Assembly (NCBI GenBank): GCA_021018815.1
Contig: JAITYX010000079.1
Span: forward strand, 2,046,001-2,110,000
DNA: 64,000 bases
Origin: Talinum fruticosum
Lineage: Eukaryota > Streptophyta > Magnoliopsida > Caryophyllales > Talinaceae
Reading direction: 5' to 3'
The notes beneath the pieces were generated by a model. The model worked only from the letters and a program-made list of their open reading frames with translations, was not told where the DNA came from and did not search any database. Positions 23,705-35,464 of this stretch are shown piece by piece. The position numbers and the translations under genes are program-made. Each line of letters opens with the position of its first letter. Position 1 is the stretch's first letter.

Positions 23705-24640
23705 TCATTTTGCAAAGAGAATACCCATTACAGTCCTACTAATCTGTCCTCTTTTCCCGGTCAGAACCTCCCTAAAACCCTTCTCATCCACCACAAGCCC
23801 CATGTCCTTCAGCTCTCCCAGCAACTCCCTCCCCTCCTCCACCTTCCCCTCCCTCACAAACGCCTCAAAAACTGCTACACAAACCCGGGAATTGGGCATC
23901 ATCCCTTTTCCCATCATCTCCAAAGCATACTTCTTAATCTCCTCAAGCTTGCCATCCTCAGCAAGGGACTTGATCAACACACTATAAGTGTAAGCATTGG
24001 GAGCAACCCCAGAAGCCAGCATCCTCAAATACGTCCTATGAGCGTCCTTGCTCTGTCCGGCATTGGCGTACGCCTCGATCACCGCCGTGTGAGCCACCAC
24101 GTCGGGCATTTTTCCCTTGTCCTTGATCTCCCTGAATAACTCCAACGCTTCGTGGGTCAAACCGTCCTTAGACATTTCGTCGAACATCTTCACTGCACGA
24201 TCGAACAGTCCCCCTGTTCTCATCTTGTGGAATACTTCTTGCAGATTCTTCGGGTCTTCGGATTCCTCAATGACGGGCTTCTTGCTAAACGGGTCGTAAG
24301 GCGGAGGCAAGTCCTTGTTCTCGGTTTGGGTGGGTTCGGAGTCGGAGTCGGAGTCGGAGTCGGAGCTGGGTGGGGAGAAATTGACCTTGGTGTTGGGTTT
24401 ATTGGTGGTGGAGAATGCCCTTGAAATGGGGTTCATTGAGGTGGGCTTTGACGGGGACTCGGAGGTGAAAATGATGGTGGAATTTTCTGATGGTGACGGG
24501 AAATTTGAAGGTGGGGGAGAAATGGAGGGAAGAAAGAGGGAGGTGGTGGAAATGCGTCTGAGGCGAGAGAGACGAGAAATAGAAGAATGGTGAGGAGAGA
24601 GAAGAAGGGTTCGGAGAATAGCTGAGACTGCCATGGTCAT
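23705..24640 (-). CDS. Short pentatricopeptide repeat protein, organelle-targeted
   Basis: Single-exon 311-aa P-type PPR protein; such proteins bind organellar RNA. The N-terminus MTMAVSAILRTLLLSPHH, rich in Ser, Arg and Leu with no acid residues, looks like a mitochondrial targeting peptide. A low-complexity linker (SDSDSDSDSE, from a GGAGTC hexamer repeat at about 24338-24368) leads to four or so PPR units. Recognisable helices are LFDRAVKMFDEMSKDG, DVVAHTAVIEAYANAG, NAYTYSVLIKSLAEDG and NSRVCVAVFEAFVREG. The start at 24640 was preferred to an in-frame upstream codon at 24904 because the extra 88 residues look like untranslated leader; 24634 is an alternative. No frameshift. I cannot assign an RNA target. 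Confidence 0.85.
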   Translation of the reverse strand: MTMAVSAILRTLLLSPHHSSISRLSRLRRISTTSLFLPSISPPPSNFPSPSENSTIIFTSESPSKPTSMNPISRAFSTTNKPNTKVNFSPPSSDSDSDSDSEPTQTENKDLPPPYDPFSKKPVIEESEDPKNLQEVFHKMRTGGLFDRAVKMFDEMSKDGLTHEALELFREIKDKGKMPDVVAHTAVIEAYANAGQSKDAHRTYLRMLASGVAPNAYTYSVLIKSLAEDGKLEEIKKYALEMMGKGMMPNSRVCVAVFEAFVREGKVEEGRELLGELKDMGLVVDEKGFREVLTGKRGQISRTVMGILFAK

Positions 24641-26125
24641 GGGCCTCACTTGTCGGCGGAGTGACGGGGTCCGATTAAGTGAGAGAGAAGAGAACGGAGG
24701 GAAGAAGGCCCGGCTGCCGGGGCAAAACCTAATACAGTCGGGGAGACCAAGGAGATCTATACAATTTTTTTCTTTTCCCGATTTGGAAATAGTACATGGA
24801 TAAATTTGGAAATAGTTGAAAAAAGAAATGTAAACGAAATAGGAAAAATATAGAAATGAGAAGAAAATTGAAAGACCAGAAAGAAATTGAAGAGAGTCGG
24901 TCAATGTTGGAATAATTTGGAAATTGTTTAAAAGAATAAAATAAAATTAAAAGATGTAACGGTGATAATAATTTTATGTATTTTTTAAAATTTTATTAGT
25001 CAAAAGAATTTTAGGTATTTTTTTAAAAAATTACCCTTCTCTGTGAAAAACCTAACTCCAACTACTAATAAGTCTCAATTCCCTTAAATATTGAATTTTT
25101 ATTGAGTTATAAGGTATTTACTAGTTTTTTTGTATTTCTTTATAGAAATGTTTTGTCTATTTTGTGATAGTTAAGTTCAATTTTTCTCACTATTAGTGTG
25201 ATTTAAGTTCCCAACATGGTGTGAGTAAGGTTGTTCTTACTTTTAGTATAAGTTTGGCTTATCGCCCCGTGAGATATATCGTATATTTGGGATATTTGGA
25301 AGTGTTTTTCAAGGATGCATACGATTTGAATATTATTGGATTAGATTTGTTTATTTTGATTAAGAAATGAGTCAAGAATTAAATTTTATGTGATTTTCTA
25401 TGATGATCTCGTTGCTCAAGTGCAATCGACCATGTTAAATAGGCGCCTAATCCATGAAATTATACTATTATTTGTAGACATTCGCAAAAGATATATTGAA
25501 TTCAACGAATGTGGTTGGTTACAAGAATAACGCTACAAGTTTAATGTCGATCGATAATATATCTACCACCAGCGTTTTGAAGATAAATATTTTATTTTAA
25601 TATGTTTAGCTATACATTCGTTATAAGATACATTGTAAATGTCCTATAACTTTTCGGTAGTAAATTTTTCCTTTGTCTAATAAAAAATATGTTATTTTTT
25701 ATTTTTGGACCTTTGTTTAGTAGAGTTGGTATAAAAATATTGGAAGTATCAATAGTTTCTAAGATTTTCAATTGGATTTCAAGATTCAAATTTTAAACAG
25801 AAAAATAAATGTCCGACCATTTTAAACCAACGTGTATTAGTTTATGCAATTTTTATTAGCATTAACAAATAGAGCATTTGACCAAAATAATGATAAATCC
25901 TTTCTGAAATTTTCTGCATCTTAGAAAAATTTTAAATTTCCTCGGGCAAAAAAGAAAGAAAATTGAAGGATGGGGACCTTGTGGTCTTGTGGATAAGCAA
26001 ATTTCGGATGATTTGTCATCCTTCTCACCTCCAAAATGGGGAAGGCAAGAACAAAACACATCCTGTAGAGTGAGAAAGAAGAAGAAGAAGAAAAGGGAGA
26101 GACAGAGAGAGGGAGACTGAAGAAA
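24641..26125. other. Divergent promoter region between the PPR and HHL1 genes
   Basis: Contains one copy of a dispersed repeat (25330-25690, listed separately). The rest is AT-rich. A GAAGAAGAAG run and GAGA-rich leader at 26077-26120 directly precede the HHL1 ATG. Confidence 0.55.
25330..25690 (+). repeat. Dispersed repeat, copy 1 (related to 44440-44790)
   Basis: Shares an ordered series of matches with 44440-44790: a block around gattaagaaatgagtcaa, a block around aaattatactattatttg, gctacaagt, and a 3' block around taaatgtcctataactttt. Similarity may begin earlier, with gtgag-rich sequence at about 25180. Diverged, no coding capacity seen; class unknown. Confidence 0.55.
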
Positions 26126-29100
26126 ATGGAGGTGGGTATGTCCCTAAACCCGCTAATTCGACTACCCATGAAGTCGAATTCAAGAGCTGTTGATGAAACA
26201 ACAGCGCTCATCAGGCACTCCTTCCAGTCTACAAGAACGAAATGCTCAAAACCTCAAAAGGGGCAGGTCCTGAAATTCGTGGTGGAAGCCAAGGGTAAAA
26301 AGGGAATGGTGTCTCGCCAGTTCCAACGGCCTACTCCCCTCAATTGCCTAAGGTTGAAGATGATGGCAACCCTCGCTTCGTCATCTTCATCCGTATGGCA
26401 AATGTTAGCTCTCTCCTTCTCTCTTTCTCTCTCCTGCAATTTCATAAATGCTTTTCAAGTGGGTACTTCAATTAGTGGTAGAGAAATCGAATCTTCACAG
26501 TTTGCCCAAGTAGGTATCTTTCAATTTCTGTTTTGGTTGTCAATGAAATACTGAATTAGGCTGTTGAAGCTGATAAATATGAGTATGGGAAAGGTAATGT
26601 TGCTGTTGGCATGGCTGTTGTTAATTTTGACTATTGCTCAATGTAAAGAAAACTGTGGCCATTGATTTCACCCTTCATTTTTAGCACAATTCTTAAGCTT
26701 TTGGACAGAGGATAAGATAAAAATTTTTATCCTTCTTTCAGCTCCATTAAAACTGCAATTTAACACATCTATTTTGTCCAAAGGTTGGGAGCTCCCATTC
26801 CCATTATGTAGAAGTTTTAATTTTGAACTGTTGTGGCATGGAGAGAGCCATTGCACATTTCACAATTCATGACGGGAACTTGTAGGCCATACCATGAGAG
26901 AAGTAAAGAGAAAACCATAGACACAGAGTAGAATTATATCTGGACTGACACCTAGAATAGTCTACTCCAAATCCCGAATTGACTAACCTGAATCGAACTT
27001 GACCGATATTTTCCTTCAAGTTGCTTTTCTTTATGAGACAAGTTTTCATACCAGACTTTGAAAATTATCAGATATGACCCACCCGAACCTGAAGTGGATC
27101 ACCCATCTTCCAGGTTCTCCCATATCTCATAGGGCACAATCATATCGTAACCTTAGCTACCACCCAAAGTTCAGCTGGCTGATGAATTTGGCTTTAGAAC
27201 CCCAAATTCAAGAGTTGTGAAGGGCTGCTGCAGGAAGGGCATATCAGAGTACTTGACCATTAATTTCGTTCCATGCAGTAGTTTAGTTTAAACTTGAAGC
27301 TTTTAGTTCAGTTAACCAAACTTGTTCCAATTTAAAGTTTTGGGCATATGTAGATGCACAGTTTCAGCTTCAATGTGAACTTGTGCAATGCAAACTGATG
27401 CATTCTACAACTCAGTTGTTGATGCATCACCAATCACGGTTTTCTTTCTCTTCTTCTCCCTATCGTTATGGCATGCTTAGTCCTTTCGGTTATCATTGCA
27501 TCAAAGGCTTCATATTGCTTCTGGTCTTTAAAGGACTAACTCTCCCCCCCAATATTTACCTAGAGGTTGCTGTAGTACATGGTTGTTATTATTGATTATT
27601 GATGAACATGGACAGGTTTATTTGTGGTATCCACTTAATCTTATTACTGGTGGCACAACGGCAAAGATCATGGTTGCTGCAAAAGATAATTTTCTGGGTA
27701 AATACATTTACAAGGATACACTTGCCAGAAATATCGCAGCCGTGGTTTATCGAGTAAGTCTTATGGAATCCAAGCGCCACTGTCCAGTTACTTTGTTTCC
27801 TATGGAGAAAACTTTCAAGATTTTATCATAACCTGTTACTGTTCCTTAGCTCATTGACATTGTCCAAGTTGATTTTATGTGTTATGAAATGGTTTGCATT
27901 TCAATCTAAGATGAGTTTTCTGTTTAGATGTTGATTACATAAAAGCCTCTACTTGATCAGCAAAGCGAAGTAGTCAAAACTTTTGTGCATGATGGTCCTT
28001 AGAAGCACTAGATAGAAACTTCTTACAAGTTGCTGGCGTGGAAGGTGTTTGTGTGTTATTGGCACCTGTGCAATTATTATGAAATATCGTTCTTATGACA
28101 TTTAAACACTGGCTACGTCAAGATATTAGTAGAGTTTTAGTACCATCTTGATGTGATCTAGTATGTGGTAGTAAATATTAGCATATCAGCCAGGACAGCG
28201 ATTCTCTTTATGCTATTTGCTGTTTCCAATCACTGCAGATATTAGATTTGTCTCCAAATGTGCATCTCTTGAAACTAGATTCTTAACAGCTTCAATCATG
28301 TTTCTAACTTTAGTTTATTTCAGTATTCGTTATAGATTTGGGGGAGACAGGTAACAATTCATGTAATTAGTAATTTTAGTAAGTAGACAAAGTTAATATC
28401 AATTTAGTTTGCATCGACATTCATGTGGTGCATATGTTTCTGGTTCTCACTGTGTTTGCAGTTGAAGCACACTGACCCCTAGTCATTTCACTCACAGTTG
28501 TTCAATGTACAAACAGGATGAGAAGGAGATAATAAAGACGGCAAAGAAGCAGTTCCGCATCTTGCGTAATGCAACTGATTTCAGATATGGCTACAAACTT
28601 GTTGTAATGTCTCTTCAATCTCCCCTTTATTCCTCCACTCCTAATCTCCTATCTATCAGTCTTGTGTACTTCACGAAATCCTCCTACAAACTACTCTTCT
28701 TCGAAGATCAAAACCTCATTTTTACATGAATTAATTTTTCTTATATTTCTACTTATAAATGCAGGAAAATAACGATCTTAGAGCTGCTCTTAGTCCAAAA
28801 GGCGTTATTGAGGTAAGTTTTGCTCTTTTTTTGCGGTATCCAGATTCCTATAAGATGCTAAAAAAGTTCACAACAACCACTTCACCTAGTATGAATCCCA
28901 CCAAACCAGGTTAGAGGAGGTTCAAATGTAGCACTTATCCTCGCAAATAGAGAGCCTCAGCCTGCTTCTGGAGAACAATAGTAATTGTTGAACACTGGTT
29001 TCTAAGAGTTGAAACATAGTAGGAAATAACTGCTTGAATAGAAGTTTTTAAGAGATAAAACAAAACTGAAAACAAATGCAATGAAGCTAGAAAAGAATAG

Positions 29101-29674
29101 ACCCACAGACTACAAACAAAATTTAGTAAGAAAAATCTAGTCTTAAATGAGATAAAGAATAGGTCTCTTTGATTTAATAGGAACTCAACAAGTTGAAATA
29201 TACTTGTAAACAAGAAAATTTATCATGTTGTGGGAATGGGGTAATCTCTTTCAAGTGTTTGAAAATATCCAGAGTTGATACTCTATTGTGCTCGTCATCT
29301 GTCATTTTGGCTGTTGAATCATTGATAATTTCCTCTTCTTCCCTTTTCAGCTCCCAACTCAGGATCAGCTGAAGACTGTGGTTGATAAAGTTAAGGATTT
29401 CTTTGGGGATGCAAAAGAATCCTTTGGTAAGATGACAACTTTAAACCCACCCTCATCTGAGGAGGAGGAAACTTCTGCAGATCAGTCCAAGTGAGTTCAT
29501 TAAATTTGAAAATATGAAATCAGTTACACCTTTATGTGTATTATTTTAGAAGCCCCATCCCATCCCTGGTATCTTCTAGTTACAAGCTATTGAACAGCTG
29601 GACCGAATTTTGATCTATTGATCTTCCACATATTTTGCATTGATAAATTTCCAATCACCAGGGTGAAAGGTTAA
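26126..29674 (+). CDS. HHL1: HHL1, high-light acclimation thylakoid protein, one frameshift
   Basis: Chloroplast thylakoid protein that works with LQY1 in repair of photosystem II under high light (known for Arabidopsis HHL1, At1g67700). Exons: 26126-26403, 27616-27753, 28517-28603, 28765-28812, 29351-29490 and a small last exon 29662-29674. Conserved blocks: FVVEAKGKKGMVSRQFQRP, then DDGNPRFVIFIRMANV, YLWYPLNLITGGTTAKIMVA, DEKEIIKTAKKQ and LKTVVDKVKDFFGDAKESFG. The first half of exon 1 and its end lie in different frames; one added C in the run at 26336-26339 joins RPTP to the next block. The end is uncertain. AA|gtgagt is a strong donor and splicing adds KVKG; reading on would stop at 29494 after QSK. 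The N-terminal 50 residues resemble a transit peptide. It converges with the P450. Confidence 0.93.
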
Positions 29675-30023
29675 GATTGAAGTTGATCCCCTGAGATGTT
29701 GATATGGTCACTATTTCATGAGACACGAAGCTCTACATCTTTCGTATGTGAAAAAATGAAGCAACTTCATCGCAGATTTTGATCCTTGGAGCTATGTACT
29801 AACAGAAATGTCTTAGTTGCGCCAACTTGCAAATATTCTTGTTGCACACATCTTATAGAAGCTTCTTGGAATTGTTCTTAGTATTCTTCTTTCCCTGTTC
29901 ATGTACACATGGAATGATTTGCTTGTTCTTATTGAAATATACTGCTAAGAGGCTATTCTTATTTTCAGATTTTGGCAAAGAAAAGTGGTTTCGACATTAT
30001 TCATCCATGAATGTTTGACTATA
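29675..30023. other. 3' region between HHL1 and the P450
   Basis: 349 bases of T-rich sequence between two convergent genes, probably both 3' UTRs. Nothing else seen. Confidence 0.6.
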
Positions 30024-32232
30024 CTATTTTGGCACATTGCCTGCTTTGTATGGATGAACCTTGTTTGCAGTTGGAATGAGCAATAGTGGTGTCCTCTTCC
30101 TTGTAGCTAACCCAAAAATATCTGTGAGGTCCATCTTATCAGGTTCAACCCCTGGTGGTAATTTCCAATCAAAATGATACAAGAGCCGGGCCAGTGTGAG
30201 CTCAATTATTGCCAACCCTAGTGAATACCCTGGGCACCCTCTTCTTCCACCTCCAAATGGTAGGAACCTGAAATCCTGACCCTTAAAATCAATCTTGTCT
30301 TGATCACCCTCCATGAATCTTTCTGGGTCATAGTTAAGAGGATCATCCCACGAGTTAGGGTCCCGCCCTATGGCAAAAGTGTTGATCAGGACTCTGGTCT
30401 TTGCTGGTATTTCGTAGCCATCTATTACGCATCTGTCCATGGATTCTCTGGGGACTAAGAGAGGAGCAGGTGGGTGGAGACGCATTGTTTCCTTAATAAC
30501 TGTTTTCAGGTAATGCAGGTGTTTTAGATGGCTCTCATTTAGGTTCCCTTCCTCAGGTGAGATGCTTTGAACCTCTTGTTGTGCTTTCTTCATCACTTCT
30601 GAATGCCTAGCGAGTTCTGTCATGGTCCATTCTAGTGTTGATGATGTTCTGTCAGTTCCTGCCTCGAACATGTCCTGTTTCATTAGGAAAAAGCCAAGTT
30701 AACTAGTTAAGTGAGAAATATGATGAAAAATTGCCTTTTACTGCTATAAAAGTGAGTTTCTGGCTGTAAGTTGAGGCAAAGGTGCAAACTCTGTTGTTTG
30801 CCTTTTTGTATGGTTCATCTTCTGCAAGTTCAAGTGCTCCCTATGTTTGTGTTAAGCTCCCCTTCATTATGAAGTTGTATGTGATAGTGTGCTGATCCGT
30901 GATATGCATAGGGTTACCCCCCCAAAAAAAAAAAATCGGGTTAGGATTAGGTTAATTTTTGGTGGAGTTTCAGGTTAATGATATTCCTATCCGGTTCTAG
31001 TTCATGTTGACTTTGGATCAACAACTGTTTGATTCAACAGGCTTGAACCCGAAACATGCCATATAGAACACACCATTTTTGGAAATTTTCTCGACCAATA
31101 TTACAAACTTGCAAGACCAATTAAACCACACTGGTCATGACCCAACTCAAACCCAATGAGGCGTAAACTTGACTTAGCCTATGTATTCCTTCAACCCAAA
31201 AATTAGCTAATTCAAACATTAGCCAGTGACAAATGACTTGTTTCCTAAGTCGGCTCTGGCCTTCCGAAAAGAATTCTAAACAGAAGATAGAAAAGAGAAT
31301 GTACCAGAACCAGGGCCTTGAGGGCATCAGCTGTTATAGGCACTTCCAAATCTTGCTGTTTCTGCACTCTGAGCAACACATCCACAAAATCCTCTGTTTC
31401 ATTTGTTGTCCCCTGCTTCTTGAGATGCTCTTGTATTATTTCGTCACAAACAGCTCTTAAGTCCTCCAAATTTCTCTCCAACCTCTTCTTGAACCCACTC
31501 ACAGATTTAATCCAACCCCAACTCGGGAAGAAGTCCCCTACACAAAACCCAGAAAGCAACTCCTGAGTTTCTGTCAGAACATCCTCCAATCTCTCCCCTT
31601 CCCTCTGCCTCCCCAGCCGAGTTGACTCGCTCATGAACCTCTTCCCAAAGGCCACCACGCATAGGGTGTCATTTGCCAAATTGAAGAAGAGCTTGCTCAT
31701 GTTAACCTCTGATCCACCATGGGCTTCCACCACAGATAAAAGGCGATTTGTCATCTCCTCTCTGATGAGTTGGAAGGAGTTGACTCGCCTGGAGCTGAGC
31801 AACTCAGTGATACAGATTTTCCGAGCCTGGCGCCAGTATGGACCGTGGGAAGAGAAGGTGACATCCAAACACCCAAAGGAAAGGTGCTGAGCCGCAATTA
31901 TCTGTGGGCGATTGCAAAGACATGGTCATGAGTCTTGAGGACTTCTCGAGCTAGGGAGGCTGAGGACACCACCACAGTTGGGACTTGACCCAGCTGAAGG
32001 TACATGATCGACCCATGCTTTTGGGCAAGATTGGCGAGAGAGTGGTGGGGCATGTCCGAGAGGAGGTGAAGGTGACCAAGGATTGGCAGCTTTGGAGGCG
32101 AAGGTGGGAGGGTGGTAGATGACGGAAATCTGTGTCCCCAACGGTTGAAAATGTAGTAGAAAACTGAAGCCCAAAGTATGATGGCTGCGATAAAAGAGGG
32201 AAGTTGATAACAGAGGTGCCATCCATGTTCAT
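30024..32232 (-). CDS. Cytochrome P450, CYP71 clan, two frameshifts
   Basis: ER-bound haem monooxygenase of specialised metabolism. Exons 32232-31305 and 30674-30024, with the single intron at the usual CYP71-clan place. The parts: a hydrophobic anchor (IILWASVFYYIF), proline-rich hinge (LPPSPPKLPILGHLHLL), helix-C WRQARK, I-helix MFEAGTDRTSSTLEW, KETMR (ExxR), DPERF, and the haem loop FLPFGGGRRGCPG with its cysteine. Two frame breaks, each a missing base: one in the T-run before IAAIIL (minus-strand reading, 32192-32195), one between VFA and RPQ (31912-31913). Restoring both gives 526 aa. Between the breaks the conserved text is continuous, so this looks like sequence error, not decay. An Arg occupies the I-helix position that is usually Thr. 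Substrate unknown; I cannot fix the subfamily. Confidence 0.9.
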
Positions 32233-34151
32233 TCGAGCCTTTTTTTCCCCTCTACTTCAGGGAATGAAATTTCTCGTGGGCATCAGTGGTTATGGGTTAC
32301 TACTAGAAATTGATGTTTTATAAACAGGTGGAGAGAGAAAAGCCCAGAAGTTAGGGAACTTAAACAGTTTCTTTATGCAAATTGACTGAATGAGCTTCGG
32401 TTAGGAGGGGAGGGGGACAACTCTGAGCTATTTTTTGTTTCACACTGTCAAATACTCCTTGGGATGAATGCCCAGAAAGTTGTGATTATGAATAGGTTTA
32501 ATTTCTAATTTCTGTACTAGTACCTTTTTAGTACGGAGTATTGAAATGGAAATAAATACGACTGAAGTAAAATTTATTAGTTGAGAAGTTGTGGCATTGG
32601 CAGCAGCGGTGAATTGTTGGTGATGTCTAACGAGTAAAGAATGCGGAGACAAATATTTACTGATGTCAGAATCACATGCTGATCCCTGAAAATTTGTTCA
32701 CCCTATTCTCTCCCCTCACCATTAAAATTTTGTACGATGAACTACCAAACACATTCCCTTCATTATACGATCTCATTGTTTTCTGGGTTGTTGATCCCAT
32801 GATGCCCAAAAAAATTTAAAAAATTATTTTATTGTGGTCTTCGTATAATTCTCCGACCAAAAACCGTCTTTCATTAATTGTACAGTACAATACAGCACCT
32901 AATTGTTGGCATATAGTTTGCTACATTTCTCAGCAAATGAGTTGCTTCAATCATGCTGTTTTTAGTGGAAAATGTGTGAATCGGATAGATTTTGAATACG
33001 GTTTAATTCAGGTCAAATAATTTTTATTATTGAAATGGAAATAAATACAAGAACTTGGAGTAAAAGTTATTAGTTGAGAAGTTGGGCCACTGGCAGTGAA
33101 TTGTTGGTGACGTTTAAAGAGTAAAAGGATGCGGAAACAAATACTCTTTGACATCAGAATCACATGCTAATCCTATGAAACCTGTTCGCCCTCCCTATTC
33201 TCTCTCCCTCACCAAAAAAAAAACTGACTATAAACTATCAAACATTTGACGTTAACATTATGAATTTTAACCCCGTTTAACACCAACATCACATCACCAA
33301 ACTAAAGAGATTATAACTCAGTGGAGCAATAACATGGCAGGTAAAGTCGCATGCGTGAAAGTAGAGTTGAAAATTTAAGTTTAACTTTTTTATTTGCGAT
33401 TACACATAAGAATTTTTACTCAACCAAGAAAAAAAGTCAAAGTTAAATCTAAATAAAATTTACAAATTTCATAATGACAACATTTAGTATAGATCTTATC
33501 CGAATATGTTACGAGACATTAAGGTATAGACAGCTTTATTCCTATAAAAATAAAACTCAATTTCAATAGATCCGTAGATAAATTCAAAGGAATATAAACT
33601 ATTATGAAGTTCACAACTTAATTGTAAGAAAGAATATACGTAAGATGTCACTTTAAACGTGATATCATATTCGATATTGGATTGAAATTAAATTTAGGTC
33701 GAATTTAGCTTAATCCAATCCAATTAAACTTGGAAGTACATTTTTCAGGTCGAATTGGGTATACGGAAAAAAGTTTGATCCGACACGATAATACAACTTG
33801 AATCAAACTTAAAATTACTCTAAGAAACACGAGCTCTACGTGAACTAAACCCAACTATGGCATAAAGTTGACACAAATTGATCACTTGTAAATAATATGT
33901 TATTTTTAAAGTTTGAATAAATCTAAAATTAGGATCGATAAAAAATAAACCCGACTATTAAACGGGAGACTCAAATCATCCCATTTTCTGGCTCTAGCTG
34001 AAATGGTTGTCCGATTGCCATCCAATGGGTCCACTCCAGTCCATGATGTTCTTAAGTATGGAGACTTGATCTAGATGTCCAAAGAAAAGGACCCAAGTAT
34101 GGAGATTTTGTCGAGGAAAAGAATGAATACAAAGCCAACTGCGATAGTGAT
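32233..34151. other. Divergent intergenic region between the P450 and the small HSP
   Basis: Holds a pair of diverged direct repeats (separate entry) and, at 33660-33990, an island of GGTCGAA/GACCCAA-type words with related islands elsewhere. No gene seen. Confidence 0.55.
32540..33245. repeat. Pair of about 215-bp direct repeats
   Basis: 32540-32752 and 33029-33245 share ttgaaatggaaataaatac, attagttgagaagttg, gtgaattgttggtga and cagaatcacatgct in the same order, followed by accctattctctc-like sequence. Divergence is perhaps 15-20 percent with small gaps. About 275 bases separate the copies. Confidence 0.8.
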
Positions 34152-34254
34152 GTTCTAGAGAACTCCAGAAATAACATTAATCCCTCCAACAAAATCCCCT
34201 TCATAAGCGAAAAAAATCTCCCTTCCAGAAATGTCCATGCAAACTCTTTATAAT
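34152..34254 (+). promoter_or_regulatory. Candidate heat-shock elements and TATA of the small HSP gene
   Basis: 34152-34171 reads as four successive 5-bp units of alternating polarity, gTTCt aGAGa aCTCc aGAAa, with two perfect and two one-mismatch units. 34222-34231 is a perfect two-unit element, cTTCcaGAAa. A TATA-like TTTATAAT lies at 34247-34254, about 115 bases before the ATG. Position and spacing suit heat-factor control of a small HSP; this is inference. Confidence 0.45.
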
Positions 34255-34369
34255 CCCAGAAATGCCAGCACTTTCTCCTCACTCTCACCAAAGAATTCCT
34301 ACTGTTTCTCAACCCCAAATCAAATCATTCAAAGCCCAACTTCCCCTCCCAAAAAGAAAATAAATAAAA

Positions 34370-35464
34370 ATGGCGCAATCTCTCTCCTGCAATTTCAACA
34401 CCACAATCCCCTTTCCCAAATCACGGATTTGGAACCCTAACCCTAATTGCTATGATTCTGTAAAGCTCCCCAAAACCGGAGGTGTGAGAGCTATGGCAGC
34501 AGCTGATCGGAGAGAGAATCTTGATCATTTGCAGAGAGCTGCTGGGGTCAAGAAGAGAGAACCCTCTGCTCCAAGTAGTGCCCCTCAAGGTAATTTCTCT
34601 ATTCCCTTATTTATTTTTCTTTTCCTTTTCTTTTTATCTAATTTTCAAATGTAGTCTGAAGCTTACATCAAAGCAAAGGTAATTTGGTAGTATTTATACA
34701 ATTCCATTTTGCAATTCGCTTATCATCATATGGTCACAAGAATAAAAATATTATCTTACCATTCTTTACTCTCTTAAAATGTAGTGGGTATATAAAATAT
34801 AGCTAGTGGGTATATCATGCTTTCCAAATTTACTTTTGTTTTTTATTTTTTAAAATATGGATAAACATTTATGATCTAGAGGAAATTTCTGGTTTTGGGT
34901 TTTATACAAAGGGGAATGAAGAATGTTTTGATTTGAAGCCAAGGCAACCCCTAATTAGAGTGAGTTACTATTACAGGGTTATGGGACAGGTTCCCAACAA
35001 CAAGGACAGTGCAACAGATGATGGACACAATGGAGAGAATGATGGAAGAGCCCTTAGTTTTCACCACCACTTGGCCATCACCACCACCACCCACCAATGC
35101 TGGAGGGTATGCCAGAGGCCGAACTCCGTGGGAAGCAAAGGAAAGCGAAACAGAGTACAAGTTGAGATTTGACATGCCCGGGATGACCAGGAATGATGTC
35201 AAGGTTTGGGTGGAGGAGAAAATGCTAGTGATCAAGGCTGAGAAGCTGCCCAGGAAGAAGGACGGGCAAGAAAATGGTGGGGTGGTGGTGGACGAAGAAG
35301 AGGACTGGCCTGCGAAGAGCTTTGGAAAGTACAGTACCCGGATTGCTTTGCCAGAGAATGTGGAGTTCGAGAAGATCAAGGCTGAAGTTAGGGATGGAGT
35401 GCTGTATGTAACCATCCCTAAAGCTAGTCCAACCAGCAAGATCTTTGACATCAATGTGGAGTAG
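34370..35464 (+). CDS. Plastid-type small heat-shock protein (HSP20 family)
   Basis: Chaperone with a C-terminal alpha-crystallin domain. Exons 34370-34589 and 34977-35464 give 235 aa with no break. The first 45 residues (MAQSLSCNFNTTIPF, then basic and Ser/Pro-rich) look like a chloroplast transit peptide. A spacer with AADRRENLDHLQRAAGVKK leads to RTVQQMMDTMERMMEEP, a Met-rich amphipathic helix like that of HSP21. The crystallin domain has WEAKESETEYKLRFDMPGM, VWVEEKMLVIKAE, KYSTRIALPENV and DGVLYVTIPKA. It is longer in the loop around RKKDGQENGGVVVDEEED than standard HSP21. A mitochondrial location is the main alternative. Heat-shock-like motifs lie upstream. Confidence 0.88.

Noticed and set aside
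24315..24593. Plus-strand frame with SESESESES
   Set aside because: Antisense reading of the hexamer repeat in the PPR linker.
34433..34446. Telomere-like aaccctaaccctaa
   Set aside because: Two units only, inside exon 1 of the small HSP coding for NPNPN; not an interstitial telomere.
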